The notes under the pieces are model-generated. The model did not search any database. It was not told where the DNA came from and saw only the letters and a program-made list of their open reading frames with translations. A program made the position numbers and the translations under genes. Below, piece after piece: positions 20,159-32,071 of a stretch of DNA of 64,000 bases. This stretch comes from Bartonella alsatica (lineage in GTDB: Bacteria; Pseudomonadota; Alphaproteobacteria; Rhizobiales; Rhizobiaceae), in the NCBI RefSeq assembly GCF_013388295.1, contig NZ_CP058235.1:1032001-1096000 (forward strand). Direction: 5' to 3'. The stretch's first letter is position 1. Each line of letters starts with the position of its first letter.

Positions 20159-21021
20159 TTTCTTGGTTGCTTGAACCGCTGAGCTATCAATATATGGTTA
20201 ATGCGATGTGGGTTTCGGGATTAGTTGGGTGTGTTTGTGCCTTTCTTTCTGCTTTTTTGATGTTAAAAGGCTGGTCGTTAATTGGCGATGCACTTTCCCA
20301 TTCGATTGTTCCTGGTGTAGCAGGGGCTTACCTTTTAGGATTACCTTTTTCGCTTGGAGCTTTTTTTTCTGGTGGGCTTGCTGCGGCAGCAATGCTGTTT
20401 TTTAATCATCGTACAAAATTAAAAGAAGATACCATTATTGGCCTAATTTTTTCTTCCTTTTTTGCTTTTGGGCTATTTCTTAAATCATTAAAGCCAATGG
20501 CGGTTAATATTGATACGATTGTTTTAGGAAATATTTTAGCAGTCAGTTCATCAGATATTATACAATTAGCTTTTATTGGTTTTTTCTCTTTATTTATATT
20601 GCTTTTGAAATGGAAAGATCTTCTTGTTTCTTTATTTGATGAAACACATGCACGTGCTATTGGATTGAACGTAAAGTTTTTAAAAATTCTCTTTTTTACA
20701 TTGCTTGCTGCTTGTACTGTTGCTGCTATGCAAACAGTTGGAGCATTCTTGGTTATTTGTCTTGTTGTGACGCCTGGAGCAACAGCTTATCTTTTAAGTG
20801 ATCGTTTTATAAATATTTTAATTATTGCAGTTATAATTGGGACATTCACAAGCATATTAGGTGTCTATGTGAGTTATTTTTTGAATGCGCAAACAGGTGG
20901 TGTTGTTGTGCTTTTTCAAGCATTTCTGTTTATTCTAGCTTTTATTTTTGCTCCTAAACATGGCTTTATTGCTGCGCGTTTACGTATAAAAGCGGCAAAA
21001 AAAGGTGTGATGTTATCATGA
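20155..21021 (+). CDS. sitC: manganese/iron ABC transporter, permease
   Basis: A 288-residue inner-membrane permease of the ABC-3 family with about eight membrane segments. [19 protein letters not shown] near residue 40 is the family signature and [10 protein letters not shown] lies in the C-terminal part. With sitD it forms a heterodimeric channel; the two are distant paralogues. Confidence 0.93.
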   Translation: MISWLLEPLSYQYMVNAMWVSGLVGCVCAFLSAFLMLKGWSLIGDALSHSIVPGVAGAYLLGLPFSLGAFFSGGLAAAAMLFFNHRTKLKEDTIIGLIFSSFFAFGLFLKSLKPMAVNIDTIVLGNILAVSSSDIIQLAFIGFFSLFILLLKWKDLLVSLFDETHARAIGLNVKFLKILFFTLLAACTVAAMQTVGAFLVICLVVTPGATAYLLSDRFINILIIAVIIGTFTSILGVYVSYFLNAQTGGVVVLFQAFLFILAFIFAPKHGFIAARLRIKAAKKGVMLS

Positions 21022-21923
21022 TTGATCAATTACTACTTCCTTTTCAATTTTCTTTTATGCTTAAAGGCATGCTTATCGTTACGATCCTTTCTGTTCCAAT
21101 GGCGATGCTTTCTTGTTATCTCATTTTGAAAGGATGGGCGCTTTTAGGTGATGCTATTTCTCATGCGGTTTTTCCTGGTGTTGTTGTTGGTTATATGACA
21201 ACTCCGTGGATAATAACATTTTTGACTTCTTTGCCATTTGCTTGGTTTCAGTATGTGCGCCCAGAGAATGTTACAATGGCTTTAATTACTTGTGGTGCTT
21301 TTGTTGCGGGTATGATTTGTTCTATTCTGACAGGTTTTTTAGGGAGCAATAGTCGCATTAAACAAGACACGGTAATGGGTGTTGTTTTTTCATCGATGTT
21401 TGGTTTAGGGCTTGTTTTGGCAACGGCGATTTATAGTAATTTAGATTTGAATCATATTCTATTTGGTAATCTTTTGGGTGTTAACTGGCTTGATATTACG
21501 CAGACAGCTATAATTTCTATTATTGTCACTTTTATTCTAGGAGCAAAATGGCGCGATTTTATGCTTTATATTTTTGATTCAGTTCAAGGACGTGCAATGG
21601 GATTGCGAATATCGATACTCCACTATACTCTTTTGACGTTGATTTCTCTCACGATTGTTGCAGCTTTGAAAGCTGTTGGTATTGTTCTTGTTATTTCTTT
21701 ATTAATAGCACCGGGAGCAATTGCTTATCTTATTACGAAGAAGTTTTCTTTTATGTTAGTGATCGCTATACTTGTTGCAGCATTTTCTGGTTTTTTAGGA
21801 ATTTATCTCAGTTTATTTATAGGCTCTGATTCGGCTTCCACAATTGTATTAATTTTAACTTTGATTTTTATTACCATTTTCATGTCAATTTTTTTTCGTC
21901 GAGTCACAGTTCAAGAAGTTTGA
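21018..21923 (+). CDS. sitD: manganese/iron ABC transporter, permease
   Basis: The second ABC-3 permease, 301 residues with about eight membrane segments. It carries ILKGWALLGDAISHAVFPG and LLIAPGAIAYLI, matching the signatures of SitC. It closes the operon. The probable small RNA begins about 75 bases after its stop. Confidence 0.93.
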   Translation: MIDQLLLPFQFSFMLKGMLIVTILSVPMAMLSCYLILKGWALLGDAISHAVFPGVVVGYMTTPWIITFLTSLPFAWFQYVRPENVTMALITCGAFVAGMICSILTGFLGSNSRIKQDTVMGVVFSSMFGLGLVLATAIYSNLDLNHILFGNLLGVNWLDITQTAIISIIVTFILGAKWRDFMLYIFDSVQGRAMGLRISILHYTLLTLISLTIVAALKAVGIVLVISLLIAPGAIAYLITKKFSFMLVIAILVAAFSGFLGIYLSLFIGSDSASTIVLILTLIFITIFMSIFFRRVTVQEV

Positions 21924-22318
21924 ATTTTCTAAGTTTATGCATATCAGCCATGCATTTTTATATATTGTCCCTCATGTTTGTTTTGAATAGAAAATATAGT
22001 GCTAGGTTATTTTCCTCCTAAACATCTAGCAGGTGAGTGCAGTATGTATTCTCCCCCCCAAGCTGCATTCGTAATTAAGAGGCTGCATTGAGTTATTCTG
22101 CAGCCTTTTTATTTTTTCTTTTCCTGAAAATTTATTTATGTTTCTTGAAAATTTTAAAATGACCATCATATTGCGTAAACTGTTTTGTGCTTTAGAGAAG
22201 GGGTTACCACAAAAATATACTTACGAATAAAGTAGTATAACAAGTGATTGGCGCTAAAGCATGTGAAAAGTAAGAAAATATAGTAATGGTCTTGTTTAGA
22301 TAAAAATAGTGCTAGAGG
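21924..22318. other. spacer holding the sRNA candidate
   Basis: No protein gene is visible. Positions 21,999-22,112 hold the AbcR-like small RNA described separately. The 200 bases after it are AT-rich and show nothing clear, apart from the expected promoter region of the next gene. Confidence 0.6.
21999..22112 (+). ncRNA. probable AbcR-type (alpha-r15) trans-acting small RNA
   Basis: Three consecutive exact stems are visible. Stem 1 TGCTAG/CTAGCA (22,000-22,005 with 22,026-22,031) holds TTTTCCTCCTAAA in its loop. Stem 2 (22,035-22,042 with 22,063-22,070) holds TTCTCCCCCCCA. Stem 3 AGGCTGCA/TGCAGCCT (22,080-22,087 with 22,099-22,106) is a rho-independent terminator followed by five T. Two loops complementary to ribosome binding sites plus a terminator in about 115 nt is the layout of rhizobial AbcR RNAs, which silence ABC-transporter mRNAs with Hfq. 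The name rests on architecture, not on alignment; I could not fix its promoter, and a TATAGT at 21,995 fits poorly with the predicted 5' end. Confidence 0.6.
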
Positions 22319-22705
22319 ATGAAAAAAAATTTTAAGATATCTCGCTCTTTGCGTATTTGCACGTCTATAATAGGCTGGGCAATGATTGTATTGGCTGTTA
22401 TCGGTATATTGTTACCTATTATGCCAACTGTGCCATTTTTATTAATTGCTTCATGGTGTTTTGCTCGTTCATCACCACGTTTTCATCGTTGGCTGAAGAA
22501 TCATCGCTTTTTAGGTCCACCTATTAAGCAATGGGAAGAAAAAAGGGCCATTTCCGTATTTGTTAAAGTTTTTGCGGTAATGAGTATGGCAGGTGGTTTT
22601 TTATCTTTTCTAATAATAGTGCATCCAGCTTTGTGGTTTGCTGTATTAGTTGCTGCTATTCTGCTGTTTATTGCCATTTATATTATAACACGTCCATCTT
22701 TATAA
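22319..22705 (+). CDS. DUF454 (YbaN) family inner-membrane protein
   Basis: A 128-residue membrane protein with three to four hydrophobic segments. LPIMPTVPFLLIASWCFARSS near residues 36-56 and FHRWLKNHRFLGPPI, followed by a WEEKRAIS segment, are the DUF454 hallmarks. Its function is unknown. It starts directly at the ATG at 22,319, after CTAGAGG, and is not in an operon with neighbours. Confidence 0.87.
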   Translation: MKKNFKISRSLRICTSIIGWAMIVLAVIGILLPIMPTVPFLLIASWCFARSSPRFHRWLKNHRFLGPPIKQWEEKRAISVFVKVFAVMSMAGGFLSFLIIVHPALWFAVLVAAILLFIAIYIITRPSL

Positions 22706-23415
22706 TGGCAGAAATAAAAGGTTTTATGAAAAAATATTTTTTTGATTTTTCTAATTCGTGATAGCTAGTGACAGAGTTTTTCTGCTCTAAAATTCAAGGA
22801 TAATATCTAAATAGCAAAAATACATCTAAGATAATAAACTGTTTAGAACGATTTATGAGATAGGATGAGAATACAAGAAACAATTTTATGAGTAGAGAGG
22901 TCGTATGCAAATACTTCAACCAAATACTTATAAAGCCCTTTTGTAAACAATAATGGATCACATTCATAGGAAGTTATTTGGGTCAGTTAATAATTAGCAA
23001 AATCTATATTTGTCGTATCTATCAGTGACGAATTTCATTGTCGTTTGTTTTGAAGAAGATATGTCTATTTGTTTTTATTTTTCAATGTTATCCATAAATA
23101 ATATGGAAAAGAATCCTTTGGATATCATCATCTTTCTACTTATAAGTAACAGATCAGTGACATTATTATATTGATCTTTTCCTAATATTATACCTATTTT
23201 TCCATTAAAGATGGATTATAAAAGGCAATATAGGTTTTTCTCAAATGGTTTATTATAATTCATTCTTTTTATGGCATGAAGTAAACAGATTCTTTTCCGA
23301 TAATTAAAAGCATACAAAATAAAAGACACTATTCTATATTGTTGTTTTCATTCTCTGTAGAAAGGGAAAAATAGTAATTGTAATCAATATATTAATTTTT
23401 TAATTCAGCTAGAAA
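22706..23415. other. 710-bp spacer, nothing identified
   Basis: I see no gene, RNA or repeat that I can support. Reading the minus strand gives a few open stretches of 30-40 codons that resemble nothing I know. Given the state of other long gaps in this window, a fully eroded gene is possible. Confidence 0.5.
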
Positions 23416-24720
23416 CTAAGTTTTTATAGAACTAACAACATATTTTTTATTACCAAAAAAATTGAGATAACGTTGTACTTCTTGTTGATCACCGACAGTT
23501 TTTTCAGAATTATCTGAAAGTTTTACAGCTGGTCGACCATCGGCATGGGTGATTTTACAAACAAGGGAAAGAGCATTAAGAGTTGCAATTTCTTGGGGTG
23601 CACAACCTTCAAAATCATTGGTAAGGTCTGTTCCCCATCCAAAACTCATACGCACTCTCCCACGGAAGTGATGGTAGGTTTTTTCAATTGTATCGACATC
23701 GAGTGCATCAGAAAAAATCAATAATTTTTCACGAGGATCTTTTCCTTTCTCTTGCCACCATTGAATAATACGTTCACCCCCCTCAATGGGAGGAGCACTA
23801 TCAGGTCTAAAGCCTGTCCAGTCGGATACCCAATCTGGTGCATTGCGTAAAAATGCTTCTGTACCAAAGGTATCAGGCAAAACAATGAGAAGATTTCCAC
23901 CATAATAGCGGTTCCAATCTTGCAAGACTTGATATGGTGCTCTTCCTAAATCATCATCATTTTTGGCAAGAGCGGCAATGACCATGGGCAATTCATGTGC
24001 ATTGGTTCCAAGAGCTTCTAAATCTGTATCCATGGCAAGAAGAACATTGGAAGTCCCGGTAAAAGAATCGCCAATACCTTCTTTTAATGCTTCAACACAC
24101 CAACGCTGCCATAAAAAAGAATGACGACGCCTTGTACCAAAATCAGATATTTTAATCTCAGGTAATTTTTTAAGACGTTCGACTTTACTCCATATTTTTG
24201 CTTTAGCACGCGCATAAAGTACATCGAGAGCGAAACGATCTAAATTTTTCATTGCAGCACGTGAACGTAATTCACTGATAATAGCAAGGGCGGGAATTTC
24301 CCACATGGAGCTATAGGCCCACGGACCATGAAAATGAAGGATATATTGCCCATCTTTGCGAGAGAGCTCATACTCTGGTAGTTGAAAATTCTCAAGCCAG
24401 TGAAGAAAATCTGGTTTAAAAATTTGTTTACGTCCATAAAATGTATTACCAGCAAGCCAGATCATTTCTTTTTTTGTAAAGCGCAAACTAAGAGCATGAT
24501 CGAGTTGGGCACGTAGCTCACCTTCATCAATATTATCGGCAAGACGTATTGTTTTGGTACGGTTTATGAGGGAGAAAGTAACATTAACATTGGGATAAAG
24601 CCCCCAAATCATCTGTACCATAAGAAGTTTATAAAAATCTGTATCAAGCAGCGAACGAATAATAGGATCAAGTTTCCAGGTATGATTGTAAACACGTCTA
24701 GCAATGTCTGTATGATTCAT
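23416..24720 (-). CDS. pncB: nicotinate phosphoribosyltransferase
   Basis: PncB turns nicotinate and PRPP into nicotinate mononucleotide in NAD salvage. The 434-residue length fits the family. It starts [20 protein letters not shown]; the [14 protein letters not shown] segment, [11 protein letters not shown] and [11 protein letters not shown] (with the His phosphorylated in the reaction) are present, as is [12 protein letters not shown] in the C-terminal half. The gene is complete and lies next to the broken glucan synthase. Confidence 0.95.
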   Translation of the reverse strand: MNHTDIARRVYNHTWKLDPIIRSLLDTDFYKLLMVQMIWGLYPNVNVTFSLINRTKTIRLADNIDEGELRAQLDHALSLRFTKKEMIWLAGNTFYGRKQIFKPDFLHWLENFQLPEYELSRKDGQYILHFHGPWAYSSMWEIPALAIISELRSRAAMKNLDRFALDVLYARAKAKIWSKVERLKKLPEIKISDFGTRRRHSFLWQRWCVEALKEGIGDSFTGTSNVLLAMDTDLEALGTNAHELPMVIAALAKNDDDLGRAPYQVLQDWNRYYGGNLLIVLPDTFGTEAFLRNAPDWVSDWTGFRPDSAPPIEGGERIIQWWQEKGKDPREKLLIFSDALDVDTIEKTYHHFRGRVRMSFGWGTDLTNDFEGCAPQEIATLNALSLVCKITHADGRPAVKLSDNSEKTVGDQQEVQRYLNFFGNKKYVVSSIKT

Positions 24721-24850
24721 AACCCTCTATTTCTTCCAGTTTTGTGAAATCTAAAATTACTGTCCAACCAACACAATCAATATAGAGAATGTAAATATAA
24801 TAATTTTACAAGTTTGAGCAAGGATAAAAAGCATTTTATCTTTTTTGTTT

Positions 24851-26943
24851 TTAAGATTTAAGAGTACATATAATTTCATGTTTCCCCATTTTATGTAACT
24901 GTATTGCTGTATAAATCTCGGCATATTTTTTACCATCAACACTAAGCATATTTTCGGATCCCCATTTTACTTTAATAGTGTAAACAGCGTCATGAAATTT
25001 TACTTTTGCTTCATATTCGGGCCATGAGGAGGGCAAATGTGGATGTAAAAATAATTGATGAGCTTGACGATTAATTCCAAGAATGGCGTGGATTGCGGCG
25101 CGGTAGAACCAGCCTGCTGAGCCTGTATACCATGTCCAACCACCTTGTCCACGGTGTGGTTCAACGGCGTAAATATCTGCGGCCATAATATAAGGTTCAA
25201 CACGATAAATTTCAGGATCTTGCCCATGAGTGATTGGATTAATCATAGAAAATAAAAGCATAAGCTTTATCGCTTTCACCCATTTCAGCAAGAGCTAAAA
25301 TACTCCAAATAGCACCATGTGTGTATTGACCACCATTTTCTCGAATGCCAGGAGGATAACCTTTTATATAACCGGGTTCGAGAGTAGTTTTATCAAAAGG
25401 CGGCCAGAAAAGACGTATAAGACCACCTTTTTCATCATACAAATGTTCAAGCATTGATGTCATTGCTTGTTTTTGGCGCTTGGGAGATGCCATTTGAGAA
25501 ATGACAGACCAAGATTGAGCAATCGTATCAATTTGACATTCATCATTTATTTTAGAGCCAAGAGGAGTTCCATCATCAAAATAACCACGTCGATACCAAG
25601 CACCATCCCAACCATTTTTTTCTAAGGATTTGGTTAAATGTTTAAGATATGTACTCCATGCTTGTATATGGCTGTTGTCATTACGTTTTTTAGCAAGGGG
25701 TATAAACGCCTGTAGTGTTGTACCAAGAAACCATCCTAACCAAATGCTTTCACCTTTCCCTTCAATACCTACTAAATTCATACCATCATTCCAATCACCA
25801 CCTAAAATAAGAGGAAGACCATGTTGTCCACAGCGTTAGATAGCAAGATCTAAAGCCAAAGCACAATGTTCATAAAGTGTTGTAATCTTTGAGGATTGTG
25901 TGGATTTAAAATAAGAGTCTTGTTGTCCACTGCTTAGAGTAGCTCCTTCAATGAAAGGAATTTGGGTATCAAGAAGTGTATCATCACCAGTAGTACTGAC
26001 ATAAAGAGCTGTTCCATATGCAAGCCAGACAATATCATCAGAAATACGCGTGCGAACGCCTTCATTGGTGTCAGGTAACCACCAATGTTGTACATCACCC
26101 TCAAGAAATTGATGTGCTGCGGCATTTAACAATTGTTCACGCGCCAGTTGTGGTTTCAATAATAACAAGGATAAGCTATCTTGTAATTGGTCGCGGAAAC
26201 CAAATGCACCACTGGCTTGATAAAAAGCTGCACGTGCTATGATACGGCAAACATAGATTTGATAAGGAAGCCAATAATTGACCATAATATCAAAAGAGGG
26301 ATCAGGTGTTTTTACTTGAAATGGAGAAACAAAGTTACTCCATTGCTTTTTTGTTGTGTGTGTAGAATTTCAAAATCCCATACACGCACTTGATCTAGTA
26401 ATTTTTCAGCTTTTTGCCTATTTTCAGTACTACCAAGATAAAAAATAATTTCTTTTGTTTGCCCTGGTGACAGATCAATATCATAGGCGAATGCTGAACA
26501 AGGATCACATCCTGCTTCAACTGTATTTGAAAGGGAGCCAGCGTTACGAATCGCGTGTGGATGTGTAACCGTTCCCGTTACACCAATAAATTGAGTGCGA
26601 TCGGTGGTAGTACTTGTTGGTATTTCGGAAGCTGATAAAAAGGCTACTTGTTGCGATTTTTCGATGTGATAGGGATTTTGGATAAAATGTGCACCACGTA
26701 TGGGATCATACGAGGGGAGTATGAAAGGTGCATATTTTGTACGGACATTACCCAAAACCCATTCAACATAATTATACAAGCGTAAACTGCGTGTTTTTTT
26801 CCGGCCTTTTTAAGGATGAGGCGTGAAAGACGAACTGGTTGTTCTTGATCGAGTGTATGAGTAAGTTCTAAAGTAATTTCTGAATGTGTGGATTTAAAGG
26901 TTGAAAATCCAAAACCATGGCAAGTTATCTTAATAATGAACAT
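24851..26943 (-). pseudogene. cyclic beta-1,2-glucan synthase, C-terminal remnant
   Basis: Five open pieces on the minus strand together give about 690 residues of the C-terminal GH94/glycosyltransferase-36 part of a Cgs/NdvB protein. Clear segments are HGFGFSTFKSTHSE, YASGAFGFRDQLQDS-like QASGAFGFRDQLQ, WWLPDTNEGVRTRISDD, GGDWNDGMNLVGIEG, YIKGYPPGIRENGGQYTHGA and GQGGWTWYTGSAGWFYRA. Frameshifts lie near 25,260, 26,290 and 26,790, and an in-frame TAA at 25,836. Intact enzymes are about 2800 residues and make periplasmic cyclic glucans; the N-terminal three quarters, with the initiation and membrane domains, are gone, and the rpsA terminator begins 100 bases beyond. Confidence 0.9.
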
Positions 26944-27045
26944 TTCATAGAAAAAATAAACTTTTTATTTTTCTTTGAGAATATTTGTAATTTTTAACAA
27001 GACAAATTGAAAAGATAAGCAAACAATTTTCTTTAACAAATAAAA

Positions 27046-27075
27046 AAGGCCGCTAGAAAGATAAGCGACCTTATT
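27046..27075 (-). terminator. terminator after rpsA
   Basis: On the minus strand AAGGTCGCT pairs with AGCGGCCTT across an eight-base loop, with one wobble pair, and TTTT follows. It sits about 30 bases after the rpsA stop and ends the aroA-cmk-rpsA unit. Confidence 0.75.
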
Positions 27076-27102
27076 TTTAAATAATTTTTAAACAACAGGA
27101 CT

Positions 27103-28803
27103 TTAATCTTGTTCTTGTTTTTTTAAGGCTGCACCGAGAATATCGCCAAGAGAAGCACCTGAATCTGTAGAACCATATTGTGCAACTGCTTCTTTTTCTT
27201 CTGCAATTTCTAAAGCTTTGATAGATACTGAAAGTTTACGTGTTTTTTTATCAAATGCTGTAATACGGGCATCAACTCTCTGACCAACGGAAAAACGTTC
27301 AGGGCGTTGTTCATCACGGTCACGGGCTAAGTCAGCACGGCGAATAGTTGTTTCAAGATTATGGTCAATCAATTTTACATCAATGCCATTGTCATTAACA
27401 GCAGTCACTTCACATGTTACGACAGCACCTTTGCGAAGTTCACCAGAGGCAGCTGCTTCTCCAACTTTATCGCTGGAAAGTTGCTTAATTCCAAGGGAGA
27501 TACGCTCTTTTTCAACGTCAACATCAAGGACCACAGCTTTAACAACATCGCCTTTATTGTAAGTATCAATGACTTGTTCACCAGGACGATTCCAATCAAG
27601 ATCAGAAAGATGAACCATACCATCAACATCACCTTCAAGGCCAATGAAAAGACCAAATTCCGTTTTGTTTTTGACCTCTCCTTCGATTTGTGAGTTGACA
27701 GGAAATTTATTAGCAAAAGCAACCCATGGATTTTCAAATGTTTGCTTTAAGCCAAGAGAAATACGTCGTTTAGAAGGATCAATTTCAAGTACAACCACTT
27801 CTACCTCTTGTGATGTGGACAAAATTTTTCCAGGATGAACATTTTTCTTTGTCCAACTCATTTCAGAAACATGGATCAGCCCTTCGATTCCTGGTTCTAT
27901 TTCAACAAAACCACCGTAATCAGTAATGTTGGTAACAGCACCAGTAATTTTTTTGCCAACGGGATATCTAGCGCTGATGCTTTCCCAAGGATCACTTTCA
28001 AGTTGTTTCATGCCAAGAGAGATACGGTGTGTATCTTGATTGATGCGAATAATTTGAACTTTAATTGTTTGGCCAATCGTAAGTACTTCAGATGGATGGT
28101 TAACACGCCGCCACGCCATATCTGTGACGTGTAAGAGACCATCAATTCCACCAAGATCAACAAAGGCACCATAATCAGTGATATTTTTAACCACACCTTC
28201 AACAATTTGATTTTCTTCAAGATTTTGTACAATTTCTGAACGTTGTTCAGCACGGCTTTCTTCTAAAACAGTACGACGTGAGACGACAATATTACCACGA
28301 CGACGATCCATTTTTAAAATTTCAAAAGATTGTGAATTGTGCATTAAAGGTGAAACATCACGAATTGGGCGAATATCAACTTGGCTGCGAGGCAGGAAAG
28401 CAACAGCACCGTCAAGATCAACTGTAAAACCTCCTTTTACTTGGCTAAAAATAACTCCTTCAACGCGTGCACCGGCATTAAATTTTTCTTCCAAACGAAT
28501 CCAACTTTCTTCACGTCGTGCTTTCTCACGTGATAGAACAGCTTCACCCATTGCATTTTCAATGCGTTCGATATAAACCTCAACTTCGTCACCAACTTGC
28601 AAGGATCCATCTTTTCCTTTAGCTCCAAATTCTTTAAGTGGAATACGACCTTCGACTTTAAGTCCAGCGTCAATAATGGCCATATCTTTTTCGATTGCAA
28701 TGACGCGACCTTTAACAACCGATCCTTCATTAAGATCCTTTGTTTGGAAGGATTCCATAAGAAGAGCTTCGAAATCCGCTGTTGTGGGATTGTATTGTGA
28801 CAT
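27103..28803 (-). CDS. rpsA: 30S ribosomal protein S1
   Basis: S1 helps mRNA bind the 30S subunit. The 566-residue protein has six S1 repeats; examples are ITDYGAFVDLGGIDGLLHVT, ITDYGGFVEIEPGIEGLIHV and FGLFIGLEGDVDGMVHLSD. The tail ends GASLGDILGAALKKQEQD, as in other alphaproteobacteria. AGGAG precedes the ATG. A 130-base leader with three hairpins lies upstream, as expected for a gene that controls its own translation. Confidence 0.96.
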   Translation of the reverse strand: MSQYNPTTADFEALLMESFQTKDLNEGSVVKGRVIAIEKDMAIIDAGLKVEGRIPLKEFGAKGKDGSLQVGDEVEVYIERIENAMGEAVLSREKARREESWIRLEEKFNAGARVEGVIFSQVKGGFTVDLDGAVAFLPRSQVDIRPIRDVSPLMHNSQSFEILKMDRRRGNIVVSRRTVLEESRAEQRSEIVQNLEENQIVEGVVKNITDYGAFVDLGGIDGLLHVTDMAWRRVNHPSEVLTIGQTIKVQIIRINQDTHRISLGMKQLESDPWESISARYPVGKKITGAVTNITDYGGFVEIEPGIEGLIHVSEMSWTKKNVHPGKILSTSQEVEVVVLEIDPSKRRISLGLKQTFENPWVAFANKFPVNSQIEGEVKNKTEFGLFIGLEGDVDGMVHLSDLDWNRPGEQVIDTYNKGDVVKAVVLDVDVEKERISLGIKQLSSDKVGEAAASGELRKGAVVTCEVTAVNDNGIDVKLIDHNLETTIRRADLARDRDEQRPERFSVGQRVDARITAFDKKTRKLSVSIKALEIAEEKEAVAQYGSTDSGASLGDILGAALKKQEQD

Positions 28804-28935
28804 AAGAACTCCTGATACATACCTTATTTTAAAGGTATAAGCGCTAGGTTAGTGTTAACACAGGATAACTTCCTGCCTTTTTCCCTAATACAGGAAGAAA
28901 AATTAGCGCTCGGCCGGAAATCACCTTTGACGACT
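28804..28935 (-). promoter_or_regulatory. structured leader of rpsA
   Basis: Three exact inverted repeats fill the cmk-rpsA spacer. AGCGCTA (28,840-28,846) pairs with TAGCGCT (28,904-28,910), enclosing CTTCCTG/CAGGAAG (28,869-28,875 with 28,891-28,897). A third, ATACCTT/AAGGTAT (28,819-28,838), lies next to the ribosome binding site. No T-run follows the inner hairpin, so it is not a standard terminator of cmk. A translational control element for S1 is likely by analogy with other bacteria; this is inference. Confidence 0.5.
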
Positions 28936-30929
<1,994 letters not shown>

Positions 30930-31093
30930 CTAAATTTATTAATAAGTTTCCTTTAGCACATGCTTTGAAAGGCGTCATAAAGAAATCCATGTGGAATGAT
31001 GTATTTATCTTTGACAAAGACATTATTTTTTGATTAAGCACCATGAAATTTATTTTTTAATGGAATTATAGTTAACTGAAAGAGGCACGGTTC

Positions 31094-31345
31094 ATGGCAA
31101 AACAGGAACTTGGAACTAAGCGTGTTGATCCAGAAACGGGAAAGAAGTTTTATGATCTCAATCGCGACCCCATTGTGTCGCCTTATACAGGGATTTCTTA
31201 TCCACGTTCTTATTTTGAGGTTGCAGCAGCTGAAGCGAATAGTGAAGAAGATGTTGATACTGAAGAGCTTGATACAGCGCTTGAGAAATCTGCTTTTATG
31301 CTTCTTGAAGAGGATGGTGACGATTCTAAAGATGATGATTCTTAA
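31094..31345 (+). CDS. TIGR02300 family (FYDLN acid domain) protein
   Basis: An 83-residue protein of the alphaproteobacterial TIGR02300 family, defined by KKFYDLNRDPIVSPYTG near residues 16-32 and a very acidic C-terminal tail (EEDGDDSKDDDS). The N-terminal ELGTKR segment is also typical. Function is unknown. It is almost always next to a tRNA-Ala or aroA, as here. AGAGG lies just before the ATG. Confidence 0.88.
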   Translation: MAKQELGTKRVDPETGKKFYDLNRDPIVSPYTGISYPRSYFEVAAAEANSEEDVDTEELDTALEKSAFMLLEEDGDDSKDDDS

Positions 31346-31468
31346 GAAAAATTTGAAGTTATTCTTTTCGTTGAATGCAAATTCTTCTTGATCTTCGATT
31401 TTTATCGTTCTAGAAATTTTTTCTAAGATTTTTTTGCCATCCTTTTAAGGGGATATCTGTCTTTATGT

Positions 31469-31544
<76 letters not shown>

Positions 31545-32071
31545 AAAAAACCAGAAATTTTTCCGATAATATATCGACATTTTAATATGTGTTTAGTCAG
31601 TGATATCATATTATCTATAGTAATTTTTCCTGATGTTTTTCAATGATTATATAGTATGTTTGTTCACAATTGTTCGCTATGCATCTTTTGTTTGTTTATA
31701 ACATTCATTGGAATTTTAATTGTAATGAAAACAAAAGCGCAGGTTAATGATATTTTGTGGTTTTTGCAAATATTCCTATAACAAAAGTGAACGCCTGTTC
31801 CAATATTATTGCTTAGGTCTAAAGATTTTTGTGCAGCTAAAAGGTTTCTGTTATGGGTTTCTAAAAGACCTAGTGATTATTTTTTTGAAGAAAAGTTTAT
31901 TTGAATGATAAACAATAGCTGTCGAATGGAGCTTATGCTTGGCTTTTAATTTGTGATTTAAATGTCCCAATTATATAATAGGCTTTTTTTATTTTTCACG
32001 GGAGAACTCTTGTTTTTAGGACAGGATTGCAACACAACAAAGCAAATGAAATTATTTGAGGGGAAAAAACA
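31545..32071. other. spacer upstream of ilvD
   Basis: No gene is visible in this 527-bp stretch. A 63-codon frame (31,962-32,153) overlaps the ilvD start out of frame and is a shadow. I see no Leu/Ile/Val-rich leader peptide and no attenuator hairpin, so classical attenuation is not supported. Confidence 0.5.
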
